DNA from: Acidobacteriota bacterium
Lineage (GTDB): Bacteria > Acidobacteriota > Terriglobia > Acidiferrales > UBA7541
Length of the DNA stretch: 58,727 bases
Direction of reading: 5' to 3'
Assembly: GCA_013289955.1 (NCBI GenBank)
Contig: JABCYZ010000039.1
Coordinates: 1 to 58,727 of the forward strand
Part shown: one piece after another, positions 9,239 through 18,124 of the stretch
How positions within the stretch are numbered: position 1 is the first letter of the stretch
Layout of the letters: each line of letters opens with the position of its first letter
Position numbers and translations under genes: made by a program
Notes under the pieces: model-generated
Database searches by the model: none
The model's input: the letters and a program-made list of their open reading frames with translations, nothing else
What the model was told of the DNA's origin: nothing

Positions 9239-9732
9239 GCCGCTCCCGGCTTGATGCGCATCAGCACGGCGTCTTTCTCCGCAAACTGGGCGTTGTCAAA
9301 ACATATTTCGACGACTTCGCCGCGCATACGTGCGTGGACCGCATTCATCAGCTTCATCGTCTCGATGATGGCCACCACCGTATTTTCTTCGACAGAGCTT
9401 CCAATCTCTACGAACGGCGGCGCGCCTGGCTTTGGGGCGCGATAAAATGTGCCAGGCAGGTGCGCGCGAACATCCATCCATCCGACTTCCCGCGGATCTC
9501 GAGGTTTCGAAGAGGCCGCCCCGGCCGCATTGTCCTTGGCGACCGGCGCGCCAAGAGAGGTTTTTATGGGATTCGGCGCGGAGACCACCTGCGTTTCCTG
9601 TGACCAGTCCCCGCTGTCGCGATTGCGGCGAAGCGTCAGCTTAAATCGCTCTGTTTCGAGATGCAGCTCGTCGTACTTAGTGGCGTCGAGCAACTGCAAG
9701 ATTTCTTGCACATCTTCATTGGTGAACTTCAT
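9235..9732 (-). CDS. accB-like: Biotin carboxyl carrier protein
   Basis: The product, 165 residues from the ATG at 9732, carries biotin between the biotin carboxylase and the carboxyltransferase. The N-terminal stretch (residues 1-45) resembles AccB leader regions. A Pro/Ala-rich linker spans about residues 50-82, and the biotinyl-lipoyl domain ends the protein. The biotinylation motif is ETMKLMN with Lys127, in place of the more common EAMKLMN. The frame extends upstream inside the neighbouring gene, but the ATG at 9732 overlaps the upstream stop codon in an ATGA arrangement and gives the canonical AccB-like N-terminus. The stop likewise overlaps the biotin carboxylase start, which fits stoichiometric translation. 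Confidence 0.93.
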   Translation of the reverse strand: MKFTNEDVQEILQLLDATKYDELHLETERFKLTLRRNRDSGDWSQETQVVSAPNPIKTSLGAPVAKDNAAGAASSKPRDPREVGWMDVRAHLPGTFYRAPKPGAPPFVEIGSSVEENTVVAIIETMKLMNAVHARMRGEVVEICFDNAQFAEKDAVLMRIKPGAA

Positions 9733-10820
9733 TTTTTGCCGGCTCCTCCGCTGAGGAGCGAGAAAACATGGTCGAAGGGTTTGGCTTTGGACGCGGCAAC
9801 CGGCGCGGCATCCTTCGCTGCCCACACAGTTTCCGGGCGGCTCTGCAGCAGAAAAACGTTTTCGCCCCGTGGAAGATCGTGCGCGATGCCCCACTCGATG
9901 TCTTGCGGGCAGCCATAGTGACGCTCGACTTGCTTCGCAATTTCGACGAGAGCGTGAAGTTCGTCGTCACTGAGGCAAGCCGCGTTCTGTTGATCGACGG
10001 GGACTTCATCGACGAGTGTTCCGGAACTCAAGGCGTTCGGGCGGTGCATCCGCATCTTCTGAGAAACGGTGCGACTGACAATCTCCCCGGTTATTTTTCC
10101 GACGACGTATTTGTCTGGCGTGACTTCTCCGCTAACGATCGCCGAGCCCAAGCCCCAACTCGCTTCCACGACCACTACGGAACGGTCGCCCGTGTTCGGG
10201 CTGCGCGTGAACATCACGCCAGACGAGCGCGAATCGATCATGCGTTGAATCACCACTGCCATCGCCAACCCCTGTTCGGGCAGCTTCAGCCTGCGGCGGT
10301 ACATGACGGACTCCACCGCGTATAAGCTGGCCCAGCATCTGCGCACGTGTTCGATTACGGAATCGACGCCGCGCACCCAGAGGTAGGTGTCTTGCAATCC
10401 TGCGAAGCTGGCGTCGGCGCTGTCTTCGCTGGTTGCGCTGGAACGGATGGCGACAGGCTCGCTGTATCCGCTCGCGGCTGCGCTGGTGTGGAGTTCTTGA
10501 TAATGGTCAGCGATTTCCGCCTGCAGACTCTCCGGGAGAGTCGCACTTTCGATGCGCGCCCGCACTGCCGCCCCCACGCTTGTGCAAGCCAGAAGATCGT
10601 CGGCTGCCAGTCGCCCAATTTCATGGTGGATCGACCCTCGGGGATCAACGCGCGCCAAAAATTGCTCAAAGGCGGCAGTGGTCACCACGAAACCCGCCGG
10701 CACGCGAATCCCGGTACGCGCCATTTCGCCGAGGCTTGCACCCTTGCCGCCGACGGCAGGGCGGTCATGGATGCTGATTTCGGCGAAGCGGCGGACGAGG
10801 TTTGGAGGGGTCAAAGCCAT
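9729..10820 (-). CDS. PEP synthase-like ATP-binding subunit (PEP/pyruvate-binding domain only)
   Basis: The 363-residue product is only the N-terminal nucleotide-binding part of PEP synthase or pyruvate phosphate dikinase. Family motifs are clear: VGGKGASLGEM near residue 23, AIRSSATSEDS and SFAGLQDTYL near residues 125-145, GVMFTRSP, and QDIEWGI towards the end. It would transfer the beta-phosphate of ATP to the catalytic His of its partner. The swivelling His domain is absent here and is encoded by the gene immediately upstream, six bases away. The roughly 40-kDa size matches the ATP-binding subunit of phenylphosphate synthase, whose architecture is likewise split. A free-standing regulatory role cannot be excluded, but the gene order favours one two-protein enzyme. 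Confidence 0.9.
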   Translation of the reverse strand: MALTPPNLVRRFAEISIHDRPAVGGKGASLGEMARTGIRVPAGFVVTTAAFEQFLARVDPRGSIHHEIGRLAADDLLACTSVGAAVRARIESATLPESLQAEIADHYQELHTSAAASGYSEPVAIRSSATSEDSADASFAGLQDTYLWVRGVDSVIEHVRRCWASLYAVESVMYRRRLKLPEQGLAMAVVIQRMIDSRSSGVMFTRSPNTGDRSVVVVEASWGLGSAIVSGEVTPDKYVVGKITGEIVSRTVSQKMRMHRPNALSSGTLVDEVPVDQQNAACLSDDELHALVEIAKQVERHYGCPQDIEWGIAHDLPRGENVFLLQSRPETVWAAKDAAPVAASKAKPFDHVFSLLSGGAGKK

Positions 10821-10826
10821 TTTCTC

Positions 10827-12650
10827 TCAATCCAGAATTTGCACGATGCCGCGATTTCCATCGACCCGAATCCGCTGACCGGTTTTGATGCGCTGCGTAG
10901 CTTGCCCGGTGCCAACGACTGCCGGCAGCCCATACTCGCGTGCGACGATCGCCGCGTGCGACATCGTGCCGCCGATGTCGGAGACGGCAGCCTTTATCTT
11001 TCCAAACACGGGTCCCCAGCTCGGCGCCGTAACTGGACAAACCAAGATCTCGCCTTCGCGAATTTGCCCGATGTCGTTCACGTTTTTCAAAACGCGAGCG
11101 ATGCCTTCCACCACGCCCGGAGACGCGGCAAAACCTACGATCTCTTTCCCGCCTTCGCCCTGCGCTGTCCTGGACCACGACTCCAGCGTCTCTGAAGTGA
11201 TGCCCCAGAGCATCTGTAATGCGGGATCATTGATTTGCGGCGGAATCGGGCCCAACGCCGGCGGCGGATTCCATTCCTTCAGCTTTTCGATGATGCGCTT
11301 GCGATCCTCGGCAATCGGCCGCCAATGAGCGGCTCCCATCGGTTTGCCCCCGCCGGCCCACGCAAGGCTTACATCAGCTAGCGCACTTTCGATCTCCACG
11401 TATTGTAGATGGAAGACATCTCCGGCTTCGGCCAGCACACCATAGGCAACAAGCAACGCCCCAAACTCGCGCACCTTTTTGAAGAAAAGAGTAGTGAACC
11501 AATGCTCGCAGTAAAATTTGTGATTTTCTACAAACGGGAAAACGACGTGGCAGAGGCCGAGCATCTGGTCGAAAGCCTGACGCTCGTCATCGCTCTGAAG
11601 AAGTTCCCGATATTCGGCGATGATCCGGCCGCGCTCGGCTTTTAATCTTTCCGTGGGGCGCTCCAGAGATTCGCCGCGTCGAAGTTGTTCGACGTAACGC
11701 GGCAGGGCCGCGAACGGCACGGAGAGATCATCGTTCCAGCTAAGGTGATGGTGATAAAAACCATCGCCGGTAGACATGTTGAACCATGGCTCTCGCGACC
11801 TGTCGAGTTCCGCCAGCCAGCGCTGGCCCGCTTCGCCCCGCCCGCGCATTTGAGCAAGCACCTTCTTGGCGTCACAATCGGAGGGGAAAAGATCGTCAAC
11901 GCCGTATTCGATGGCGAGCTTCGCCAGTCGTTTGAGCTCATCGTCTGGCCGGAACATCAACACCTCGATGCCGGCCACCATGCGGGCTACCGTCTGATCA
12001 GCGGTCTCTGGAAAAGCCTTTTTGCAGAAATCGAAAAACACCATGTACGCCCCGTAGCCGAGCATCAACATCTCGAAATGGTGGTGCCACATTTTCGAGA
12101 ACAGCTCGGTGACACGGTGAAAATTCTCGCGGACGTAGTGATTTTGGCCGAGGCCTTTGGCCTTGGTCACCACTTCGGCTTCATCGAATTCGGGCAATCG
12201 GGGAACCTTGACGGCTTCGAGTTCCTGGATCAAATGCTCCATGCGAACTTTCCACTCCGTGAAGATGCGTTCCCAATTCTCGTAGTAGTAGCCGGCGCGT
12301 TCCCGAAAAATCGCAAGCCGTCGTTGGATCTCGGCGGGATCGGTGACCGGGTTCGCCGTGATGTAGATGCGGCCGTTGACGATGCGGTGCTCGATGCCCA
12401 TCGTGGTCGGAAAGGCAAAAATCCGCGTGGTGAATGCGCCGAGTGCCTCGTATGGGATTTCGGCGGTGATGGCATCGAACGCGGGCATCGGCTCCGGAAA
12501 ATGCATGGCGTTATAAAACCAGAAGCGCTGATCGTCTTCCGGCTGGAAGCGCGTGTAGTACGGATACATCGACTGCCAGCCTTCAGTTCCGGGCAGATCG
12601 GCAAGCCGGGATGGCAGTGTAAAACTGCGGGTCTTGCCGTCAGCGTCCAT
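10827..12650 (-). CDS. PEP synthase-like catalytic subunit with C-terminal phosphohistidine domain
   Basis: This 607-residue protein ends in the PEP-utilising mobile domain. The phosphorylatable His is about residue 565 in GGTMSHAAIVAREYG, a good match to the family signature. The N-terminal 450 residues lack the ATP-grasp motifs and the PEP-binding barrel of PEP synthase. They instead resemble the large subunit of phenylphosphate synthase, with a segment reading MHFPEPMPAFD. I chose the ATG at 12650 because it overlaps the acetoacetate-CoA ligase stop by 11 bases; the frame continues to 12809 inside that gene, but that part looks like shadow coding. Together with the downstream ATP-binding protein it should form a phosphotransferase that phosphorylates an enol or phenol-like oxygen. 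The substrate assignment is inference. Confidence 0.88.
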   Translation of the reverse strand: MDADGKTRSFTLPSRLADLPGTEGWQSMYPYYTRFQPEDDQRFWFYNAMHFPEPMPAFDAITAEIPYEALGAFTTRIFAFPTTMGIEHRIVNGRIYITANPVTDPAEIQRRLAIFRERAGYYYENWERIFTEWKVRMEHLIQELEAVKVPRLPEFDEAEVVTKAKGLGQNHYVRENFHRVTELFSKMWHHHFEMLMLGYGAYMVFFDFCKKAFPETADQTVARMVAGIEVLMFRPDDELKRLAKLAIEYGVDDLFPSDCDAKKVLAQMRGRGEAGQRWLAELDRSREPWFNMSTGDGFYHHHLSWNDDLSVPFAALPRYVEQLRRGESLERPTERLKAERGRIIAEYRELLQSDDERQAFDQMLGLCHVVFPFVENHKFYCEHWFTTLFFKKVREFGALLVAYGVLAEAGDVFHLQYVEIESALADVSLAWAGGGKPMGAAHWRPIAEDRKRIIEKLKEWNPPPALGPIPPQINDPALQMLWGITSETLESWSRTAQGEGGKEIVGFAASPGVVEGIARVLKNVNDIGQIREGEILVCPVTAPSWGPVFGKIKAAVSDIGGTMSHAAIVAREYGLPAVVGTGQATQRIKTGQRIRVDGNRGIVQILD

Positions 12651-14748
12651 CGGTCTTCTCCGCACTGCCGGCTTCGTTGCCCACGCCAGCGCGCACCTGG
12701 CTGGTGGCGAGCGAATAATCCTTTTGCGTCGTCGCGTAACTCGCAAAAAAATCGAGCGAATCGGGATTGGCCATGGCATTGCGATTGGCGACCTGTTCGA
12801 CGGGCGCACCTAGCAGAATCTTGCGCACAGGCACTTCCATTTTCTTGCGCGTGAGCGTCACCGGAATTCCCGGCGCTTGGATAACCCGGTCTGGAACGTG
12901 GCGCGGCGTGTATTCACGCCTGAGCCGGTCACAGATTTTGCGCTCAAGCTCGGCATCCAATCGAATTCCGTCGCTCAGCTTCACGAACAGTGGCATGAAG
13001 AACTTTCCGTTCGGCAAATCCAGATTAACGATTAGCGCATCTTCAATTTCTCCAAGCTGCGCGAGTGCCCGATAGATTTCGGCCGTACCGATACGCACTC
13101 CGAGACGGTTCAGCGTCGCATCTGACCTTCCCAGTACGAAGCACCCGCCACGCTCGTTGACGCGGAAGAAATCGCCGTGCCGCCATACCCCGGGATAGAC
13201 CTCGAAATAGGATTCACGGTAGCGCGAACCGTCCGTATCGTTCCAAAAGTAGATGGGCATCGACGGCATGGGCTTGGCAAGCACGAGCTCCCCCACTTCG
13301 TCCACCACGCTTTCGCCTTTTTCATTGAAGGCATAGGCAGCCACACCGAGCGAGCGCCCCTGAATCTCGCCGGCGTAGACAGGCTGTGTCGGCACGCCGC
13401 CGACAAAGCCGGTGCAACAATCCGTGCCGCCGCTGCCAGTCGCGACCAAAAGATCCTGTTTCACGTTTCGATAGAACCACGCTGTACATTCCGGCGACAC
13501 CGGCGAACCGGCGGGCATGACTGCCCGCAGATGCGACAAGTCGAAGCGTTCGCGCGGCACGATTCCGGCTTTGGCCATGACCTCGACATAGGCAGGACTT
13601 GCGCCGAAGAAACTGGCGCGCGCATCCTGCGCCACCTTCCAAAGCACGTCCGGCGCTGGATAGGCGGGATTTCCGTCGTACAAAACCGGGCACACGCCGC
13701 ACAGCGGCATGCTCGCCAGAAAATTCCACATCATCCAGCCGGAGGTCGTGAAGAAAAATGCGCGTTCACCGGCTCGGTAGTCCATGTGAAAGTGCTGCAA
13801 CTTCAGTTGCTCGAGAAGAATGCCGCCGTGGCTTTGTACGATGGCTTTTGGCAGACCCGTTGTGCCTGACGAGAAGAGGACCCAGAGTGGATGGCCGAAC
13901 GGTACCTGCTCGAATTCGAACTCCTCCTGCGACACGGCAGAATGCTCCAGCAGATCGTTCCAGAGCAATGCGCCATCGCTCGGACCGGTGCGATCCTCCG
14001 AGTTCAAGTAGGGCAAGTGCACGACATGCTCAAGGCCTTCGAGCGCGGCAACAATTTCGGCGAGTTCTGTTTTTCGCTCGAATGCTTTTCCACCGTAGCG
14101 GTAGCCGTCGACACAGAAAAGCACTTTCGGGGCGAGTTGCTGCACGCGGTCAATCACCCCGCGGGAACCGAAGTCCGGCGAGCAGCACGCCCATATCGCG
14201 CCGATCGCCGTCGCCGCCAGCATCGCGATCATTGTCTCTGGAATATTCGGCAGGTAGGCCGCGACCCGGTCCCCGGGGTGCACGCCCAGTTCGCGAAGGC
14301 GCGTCGCCAGGATGCGTACCTGTCCCGCAAAGGTTTCCCACGACACGCCCGTTAGCGGCGTCGTCTCGCTCATAAAAAGCAACGCATCGATTCCGGCGCG
14401 TTCCTTTCGCAAGACGTGTTGCGCGTAATTGAGCCGAGCACCGGGAAACCATTCCGCGCCTGGCATCGCGCGTTTGCCAAGCACGCGCGTGTGCGGCGCG
14501 GACGACCGGACGCCAAAATAATCCCACATCGCCTGCCAAAACTCTTCCAGCTCGGTGACGGACCATTGCCACAATGCGTCGTAGCTCTCGAATTGCAAGC
14601 CCCGCTCCCGCGCCAGCCACTTAGAGAATCGCGTCAGGTTTGCGTCCTCGACTTGCGCAGCACTCGGCGTCCAGAGCAGTTCGCCTTCACGAACTCCAGC
14701 CGCCTCCGATTCCCTATTTGCCACGCGGGTTGTGTTCCGGTCATTCAT
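12640..14748 (-). CDS. aacS: Acetoacetate-CoA ligase
   Basis: The 702-residue product is an ANL-superfamily ligase that converts acetoacetate, ATP and CoA to acetoacetyl-CoA. Acetoacetyl-CoA synthetase hallmarks are the long N-terminal region, WACCSPDFGSRGVIDRVQ near residue 190, the ATP motif SSGTTGLPKAIVQSHGG, and the C-terminal KKMEVPVRKIL followed by NRNAMANPDSLDFF. The length is slightly above the usual 650 residues, owing to a polar C-terminal tail. It is the first gene of the operon, and its stop overlaps the next start by 11 bases. It is the best clue to the pathway: if the downstream carboxylase makes acetoacetate from acetone, this enzyme would activate the product. Use of another 3-oxoacid cannot be ruled out. 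Confidence 0.93.
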   Translation of the reverse strand: MNDRNTTRVANRESEAAGVREGELLWTPSAAQVEDANLTRFSKWLARERGLQFESYDALWQWSVTELEEFWQAMWDYFGVRSSAPHTRVLGKRAMPGAEWFPGARLNYAQHVLRKERAGIDALLFMSETTPLTGVSWETFAGQVRILATRLRELGVHPGDRVAAYLPNIPETMIAMLAATAIGAIWACCSPDFGSRGVIDRVQQLAPKVLFCVDGYRYGGKAFERKTELAEIVAALEGLEHVVHLPYLNSEDRTGPSDGALLWNDLLEHSAVSQEEFEFEQVPFGHPLWVLFSSGTTGLPKAIVQSHGGILLEQLKLQHFHMDYRAGERAFFFTTSGWMMWNFLASMPLCGVCPVLYDGNPAYPAPDVLWKVAQDARASFFGASPAYVEVMAKAGIVPRERFDLSHLRAVMPAGSPVSPECTAWFYRNVKQDLLVATGSGGTDCCTGFVGGVPTQPVYAGEIQGRSLGVAAYAFNEKGESVVDEVGELVLAKPMPSMPIYFWNDTDGSRYRESYFEVYPGVWRHGDFFRVNERGGCFVLGRSDATLNRLGVRIGTAEIYRALAQLGEIEDALIVNLDLPNGKFFMPLFVKLSDGIRLDAELERKICDRLRREYTPRHVPDRVIQAPGIPVTLTRKKMEVPVRKILLGAPVEQVANRNAMANPDSLDFFASYATTQKDYSLATSQVRAGVGNEAGSAEKTDGR

Positions 14749-14776
14749 GTTTCATGCCACAGGCATGCCCAGCGAC

Positions 14777-14805
14777 AGGCTATTCACCTTCCTGTCGCGC
14801 GTCAA
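14777..14805 (-). promoter_or_regulatory. Predicted sigma-70-type promoter of the carboxylase operon
   Basis: On the minus strand TTGACG (14805-14800) is followed after exactly 17 bases by TAGCCT (14782-14777). The start of transcription would lie near 14770, about 22 bases before the acetoacetate-CoA ligase ATG. It is the only good pair I saw between the two divergent genes. The -10 box is weak, so activation by a regulator is possible. Confidence 0.45.
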
Positions 14806-14945
14806 GCAAACTAGGCCCGGAAAGGATTTTCGCGTCCGATTCCCCTGCAGCCTCAAAATCGCAGCCTAAATGTATGGGGTGCGCGTTCGAGCGGCCGTTG
14901 CAAAATGGTATGCTTCTCCACGCAAATAGCGTTCTCACGGGATAG

Positions 14946-15911
14946 ATGCACAATATCGACTCACTTTCGCGACGCGTGTTCCTTGAAAAGCTCTCCGCAC
15001 TGACGGCTGGCGGACTCCTCGCGGGCAGCGTGTCTGCCCGGCCGGCGCGTGCCGATTCCGAGCCGCACATACCTTTTCCCACTCATCCCCGCGAGCGCAT
15101 CTCCGTCGCGTCTTATCCATTTCGCGCGTACATAGTGAGTCCGGACAATCGCGATCGCGATACTACGCTTCTCGGAATGAATCTCCTCGAATTCCCGGCG
15201 CATGTCGTCGCGAAGTTCAACATCCATAACATCGAGCCGCACAGCCGCCATTTCACCTCCTTGCAACCGGACTATCTTGAAGATTTCCGGCAGATTTTGG
15301 TGAAAACAAAGGTGCGCGTGGTAAACATCGCCGTCAGCACGGTCAGCAGTTTCTACGATGCGGAGGCCGAAGCCCGGGAAAAAGCTGTCGCTTACGCGAA
15401 GAAATGGGCGGACGTTGCCGCGAGCATCGGCAGTCCCGGAATACGAACGCACATCGCCGCCGCACGGAATTCATCTCCGAATATCGAGCGGACGGCAGAG
15501 ACCCTGCGTGAGGTCACCGAATACGCCGCCGCCAAAAATATTGTTGTTACCCTGGAAAACGACGATCTAGTGAGCGAGGATGCTTTCTTCCTCGTCAAAG
15601 TCGTCGAGTCCGTTAACAATCCCTACCTTCGCACTCTGCCCGATTTCGCAAATTCGATGTTGACCGGGGACGCCGATTTCAACTATCGCGCTCTGCAGGC
15701 GATGTTTCAGCATGCTTACAACATTTGCCATGTGAAAGACGGCGAAACCAATGACGACGACAAGCCATTCAACGTTGATCTGAAGAAATCCTTCGATATT
15801 CTGAAAGCGAGCAACTACCGCGGCTATTGTTCGATGGAATTCGACGCTCCTGGCGATCCCTACGGACCCACCTTGAAATTGATCGAACAAACCATCAAAT
15901 ATCTTTCTTAG
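14946..15911 (+). CDS. Tat-exported sugar phosphate isomerase/epimerase-like TIM-barrel protein
   Basis: The 321-residue product begins with a twin-arginine signal (SRRVFLEKL, then a hydrophobic stretch ending near SARPARA). It continues as an AP-endonuclease-2/xylose-isomerase-like TIM barrel. Segments such as VTLENDD, ICHVKDGE and YCSMEFDAPGDPYG near the C-terminus fit the metal-binding strands of this family, with Glu, His and Glu candidates. Tat-exported members of this family are common in Acidobacteria and Planctomycetes and are often paired with Gfo/Idh/MocA proteins, as here with the convergent gene at 15974-17308. They are thought to act on keto-sugars or inositols. The exact substrate is unknown. 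Confidence 0.85.
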   Translation: MHNIDSLSRRVFLEKLSALTAGGLLAGSVSARPARADSEPHIPFPTHPRERISVASYPFRAYIVSPDNRDRDTTLLGMNLLEFPAHVVAKFNIHNIEPHSRHFTSLQPDYLEDFRQILVKTKVRVVNIAVSTVSSFYDAEAEAREKAVAYAKKWADVAASIGSPGIRTHIAAARNSSPNIERTAETLREVTEYAAAKNIVVTLENDDLVSEDAFFLVKVVESVNNPYLRTLPDFANSMLTGDADFNYRALQAMFQHAYNICHVKDGETNDDDKPFNVDLKKSFDILKASNYRGYCSMEFDAPGDPYGPTLKLIEQTIKYLS

Positions 15912-15973
15912 CTGCCACTACCGAGGCCTGGCGCGGGTTCCGGACAGTGATCGCCTGAACGCCTGCCGGTCGC

Positions 15974-17308
15974 TCAACTCCCCGGCGCCCGATCGCTAAA
16001 GGTTTCACTCGCCGCATCCCAGTATTGCTTCTTGCCGGACCAGTAGGATTCCGTCGACATCATGTTCGCAACCGAGTGAGCAAATCCATCCTGCGCGGTG
16101 CAATGCGGCTGTTGCCGAGATCTCATGCATTCGAACCAGTTCGCCATGTGTTCCAGCGTCCGGTCGTCGATTTCCAGTGGCGGAAGTGTCGTATCCCCTG
16201 GCAAGTGCACGAACTTCGCCGCTCTTTTCTTTTCGATGTCTGCATCGTCCTCGTGATTGCCCTTTTCCTCGACCAACTGATAGCGAGGGCTGCCTTCTCC
16301 CCCCATGTTAGTCAGCGTAGCTTTCTTTCCCATGTAGCGCGTCGAAGAGGGCGAATCGTTTCCAAAGCTCGTCGCGTAGCTCACCAGAAAGCCCTTGGGG
16401 TATTCGAACAACGCCTGAAACGTGTCGGCGTTCTCCCGCCCATCGCGCCAGGCAAAAATTCCGCCGTGTGCCATGGCCGAGCGGGGAAAACTGTCCTTCA
16501 TGAACCAGTGCACCAGATCGATCGCGTGGCTCATCCACTGATCGGGAATTCCTCCGGAAAACTCCTTGTACAAGCGAAACTCGCAATACACCTTCGGATC
16601 GAACGGCCGGTATGGCTTTGTCAGGAGCCACTTGCGCCAATCCGTATCCTGTTCGCGGATCAATTTTGTTTCCTCTCGCCCGCGCCATCGTGGCCCGTGG
16701 TAATTCCAGACGATTTCGATTTTGCTTACATCTCCGAGCACGCCGGTCTGCACCAGATCATGCGCCGCTCTCTGGTAGGGCTCGCTGCGATGCTGTGTTC
16801 CGACCTGTACAATCCGGTCGCTCTTGCGGACGGCGTCTCGCGCCGCTTTCACTTCCCGGAGCACGTTGCCCATCGGTTTTTCGACGTACGCGTCTTTGCC
16901 GGCCTCGACCGCCATCTTGAGAATCGGCGAATGCGCGTGTTCCGGCGTCGAAATAATCACGGCATCCACATCTTTCAGCGCGAGCACCTCCTCCAGGTAC
17001 TGAAACGTCCGCGGCGCACGCTCGTAATATTTGGCGTTTGTCGCCGCCGCTTTCTCACGGTTCAGCTTCCATAAATCGCAAATCACCGTCATCTCGGCGT
17101 TGTGGCTGGTCTTGAGTTGTGCGGCGATCCAGTCCAAATCGCTTCCGCGGCTCCCCGTTCCGATATGCGCCAGCGAGATGCGGTCGTTGGCTCCCACAAT
17201 TCTCGCGTAGGAAAGCGCGGTGTTCGGCAACGCCGCGCCCCCGGCGATCAATGCCGCTGACCTGCCTAAAAATTTCCTGCGGTCGATTGTTTCGTTTGAA
17301 CTGCCCAT
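15974..17308 (-). CDS. Tat-exported Gfo/Idh/MocA-family oxidoreductase
   Basis: This 444-residue protein has a twin-arginine signal (DRRKFLGRSAALIAGGAAL) and a Rossmann fold starting with ISLAHIGTGSRG. The conserved EKPMGN motif near residue 150 is the family signature that carries the catalytic Lys. The substrate-binding C-terminal domain includes WMSHAIDLVHWF. Such enzymes oxidise or epimerise sugars and inositols with tightly bound NAD(P), and the Tat signal suggests folding with the cofactor before export. A GGGGAG ribosome site precedes the ATG by five bases. It is convergent with the sugar-isomerase-like gene, a recurrent partner. The substrate is unknown. Confidence 0.9.
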   Translation of the reverse strand: MGSSNETIDRRKFLGRSAALIAGGAALPNTALSYARIVGANDRISLAHIGTGSRGSDLDWIAAQLKTSHNAEMTVICDLWKLNREKAAATNAKYYERAPRTFQYLEEVLALKDVDAVIISTPEHAHSPILKMAVEAGKDAYVEKPMGNVLREVKAARDAVRKSDRIVQVGTQHRSEPYQRAAHDLVQTGVLGDVSKIEIVWNYHGPRWRGREETKLIREQDTDWRKWLLTKPYRPFDPKVYCEFRLYKEFSGGIPDQWMSHAIDLVHWFMKDSFPRSAMAHGGIFAWRDGRENADTFQALFEYPKGFLVSYATSFGNDSPSSTRYMGKKATLTNMGGEGSPRYQLVEEKGNHEDDADIEKKRAAKFVHLPGDTTLPPLEIDDRTLEHMANWFECMRSRQQPHCTAQDGFAHSVANMMSTESYWSGKKQYWDAASETFSDRAPGS

Positions 17309-17350
17309 TGTATCTCCCCCTGACTTTTCACTCTTTTACCAGACTCGTTT

Positions 17351-18124
17351 TCAAGAGAATTTCGGCACTCGTTTTTCGCGATAGGCCGCCATGGCTTCCC
17401 GATGCTCTTCCGAGCACAGCGTTTTCTCCTGGCAGACCATATATTCCTCCAGGAAATCCTTCCAATTCAGATCAAACGCCCGCCGGAGCAGGTGTTTCGT
17501 CTGTCTTTGCCCTTCGGAAGCAATCTTCAAACAGTTCTGCGTCACTTCGTTCACCTTGTTCTCGAATTCCGCTTCCGGCACGAGGTAATCGACCAAACCC
17601 ATCGCGTGGGCTTCTGCTGCCGTAAAGTAATCTCCCGTGAGGGCTATGCGCTTCGCGCGTCCCCAGCCAATGTAACGCGCGAGGCGAAATGTCCCCAACC
17701 CCGGAATCAAACATTCCTTCACTGCCGTCAATGCAAACTGCGTCGTGTCTGTAGCAATCCGAAGATCGCACAAAAGGCTCAATTGCAACCCGCCGCCAAT
17801 GCAGTACTTATGCATGGCGCAAACAACAAATTGGTCCAACTCCTCAAGCGCCCGAAATGCCAACTCGGTCTCTCTAAACCAGTTCAAAGGAATTCCCGTC
17901 GCCGAGAGCGCCTTCAGATCTATGCCCGAACAAAACGCGCGACCGGCGCCGGAGACCACCACAACCTTCACCCGCCTGTCCCCGGCCAAGATCGCGCAAA
18001 TCGCCGCCAGATCTTTCGTCCACGCCAGATTCATGGCGTTCAAGACTTCGGGACGGTTCAGCGTGATATATGCGATCGGACCTTCTGCCCTGTACTCTAT
18101 CGCAGTGAATTCTGGAGCTGGCAT
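17351..18124 (-). CDS. Crotonase-fold protein (enoyl-CoA hydratase/isomerase family)
   Basis: The 257-residue product is a cytosolic crotonase-superfamily enzyme. The first oxyanion-hole segment is GAGRAFCSGIDLKAL (residues 59-73) and the second is CIGGGLQLSLLCD (108-120), so binding of an acyl-CoA thioester is expected. The two glutamates that catalyse hydration in classical crotonase are not conserved: the GGGCE position is Gln114, and the second falls in FALTAVKECL, with Ala or Val at the expected site. The activity may therefore be an isomerase, hydrolase or decarboxylase. GGAG and AAGG lie just before the ATG. It stands 42 bases from the oxidoreductase gene on the same strand and may be co-transcribed with it. 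Confidence 0.87.
   Translation of the reverse strand: MPAPEFTAIEYRAEGPIAYITLNRPEVLNAMNLAWTKDLAAICAILAGDRRVKVVVVSGAGRAFCSGIDLKALSATGIPLNWFRETELAFRALEELDQFVVCAMHKYCIGGGLQLSLLCDLRIATDTTQFALTAVKECLIPGLGTFRLARYIGWGRAKRIALTGDYFTAAEAHAMGLVDYLVPEAEFENKVNEVTQNCLKIASEGQRQTKHLLRRAFDLNWKDFLEEYMVCQEKTLCSEEHREAMAAYREKRVPKFS

Noticed and set aside
9733..9894. Longer start of the biotin carrier protein
   Set aside because: The extension lies in the neighbouring gene; the ATG at 9732 gives the expected N-terminus and an ATGA overlap.
12651..12809. Longer start of the phosphohistidine subunit
   Set aside because: The extra 53 residues are fully inside the acetoacetate-CoA ligase gene, are Arg/Pro-rich like shadow frames and do not resemble the family.
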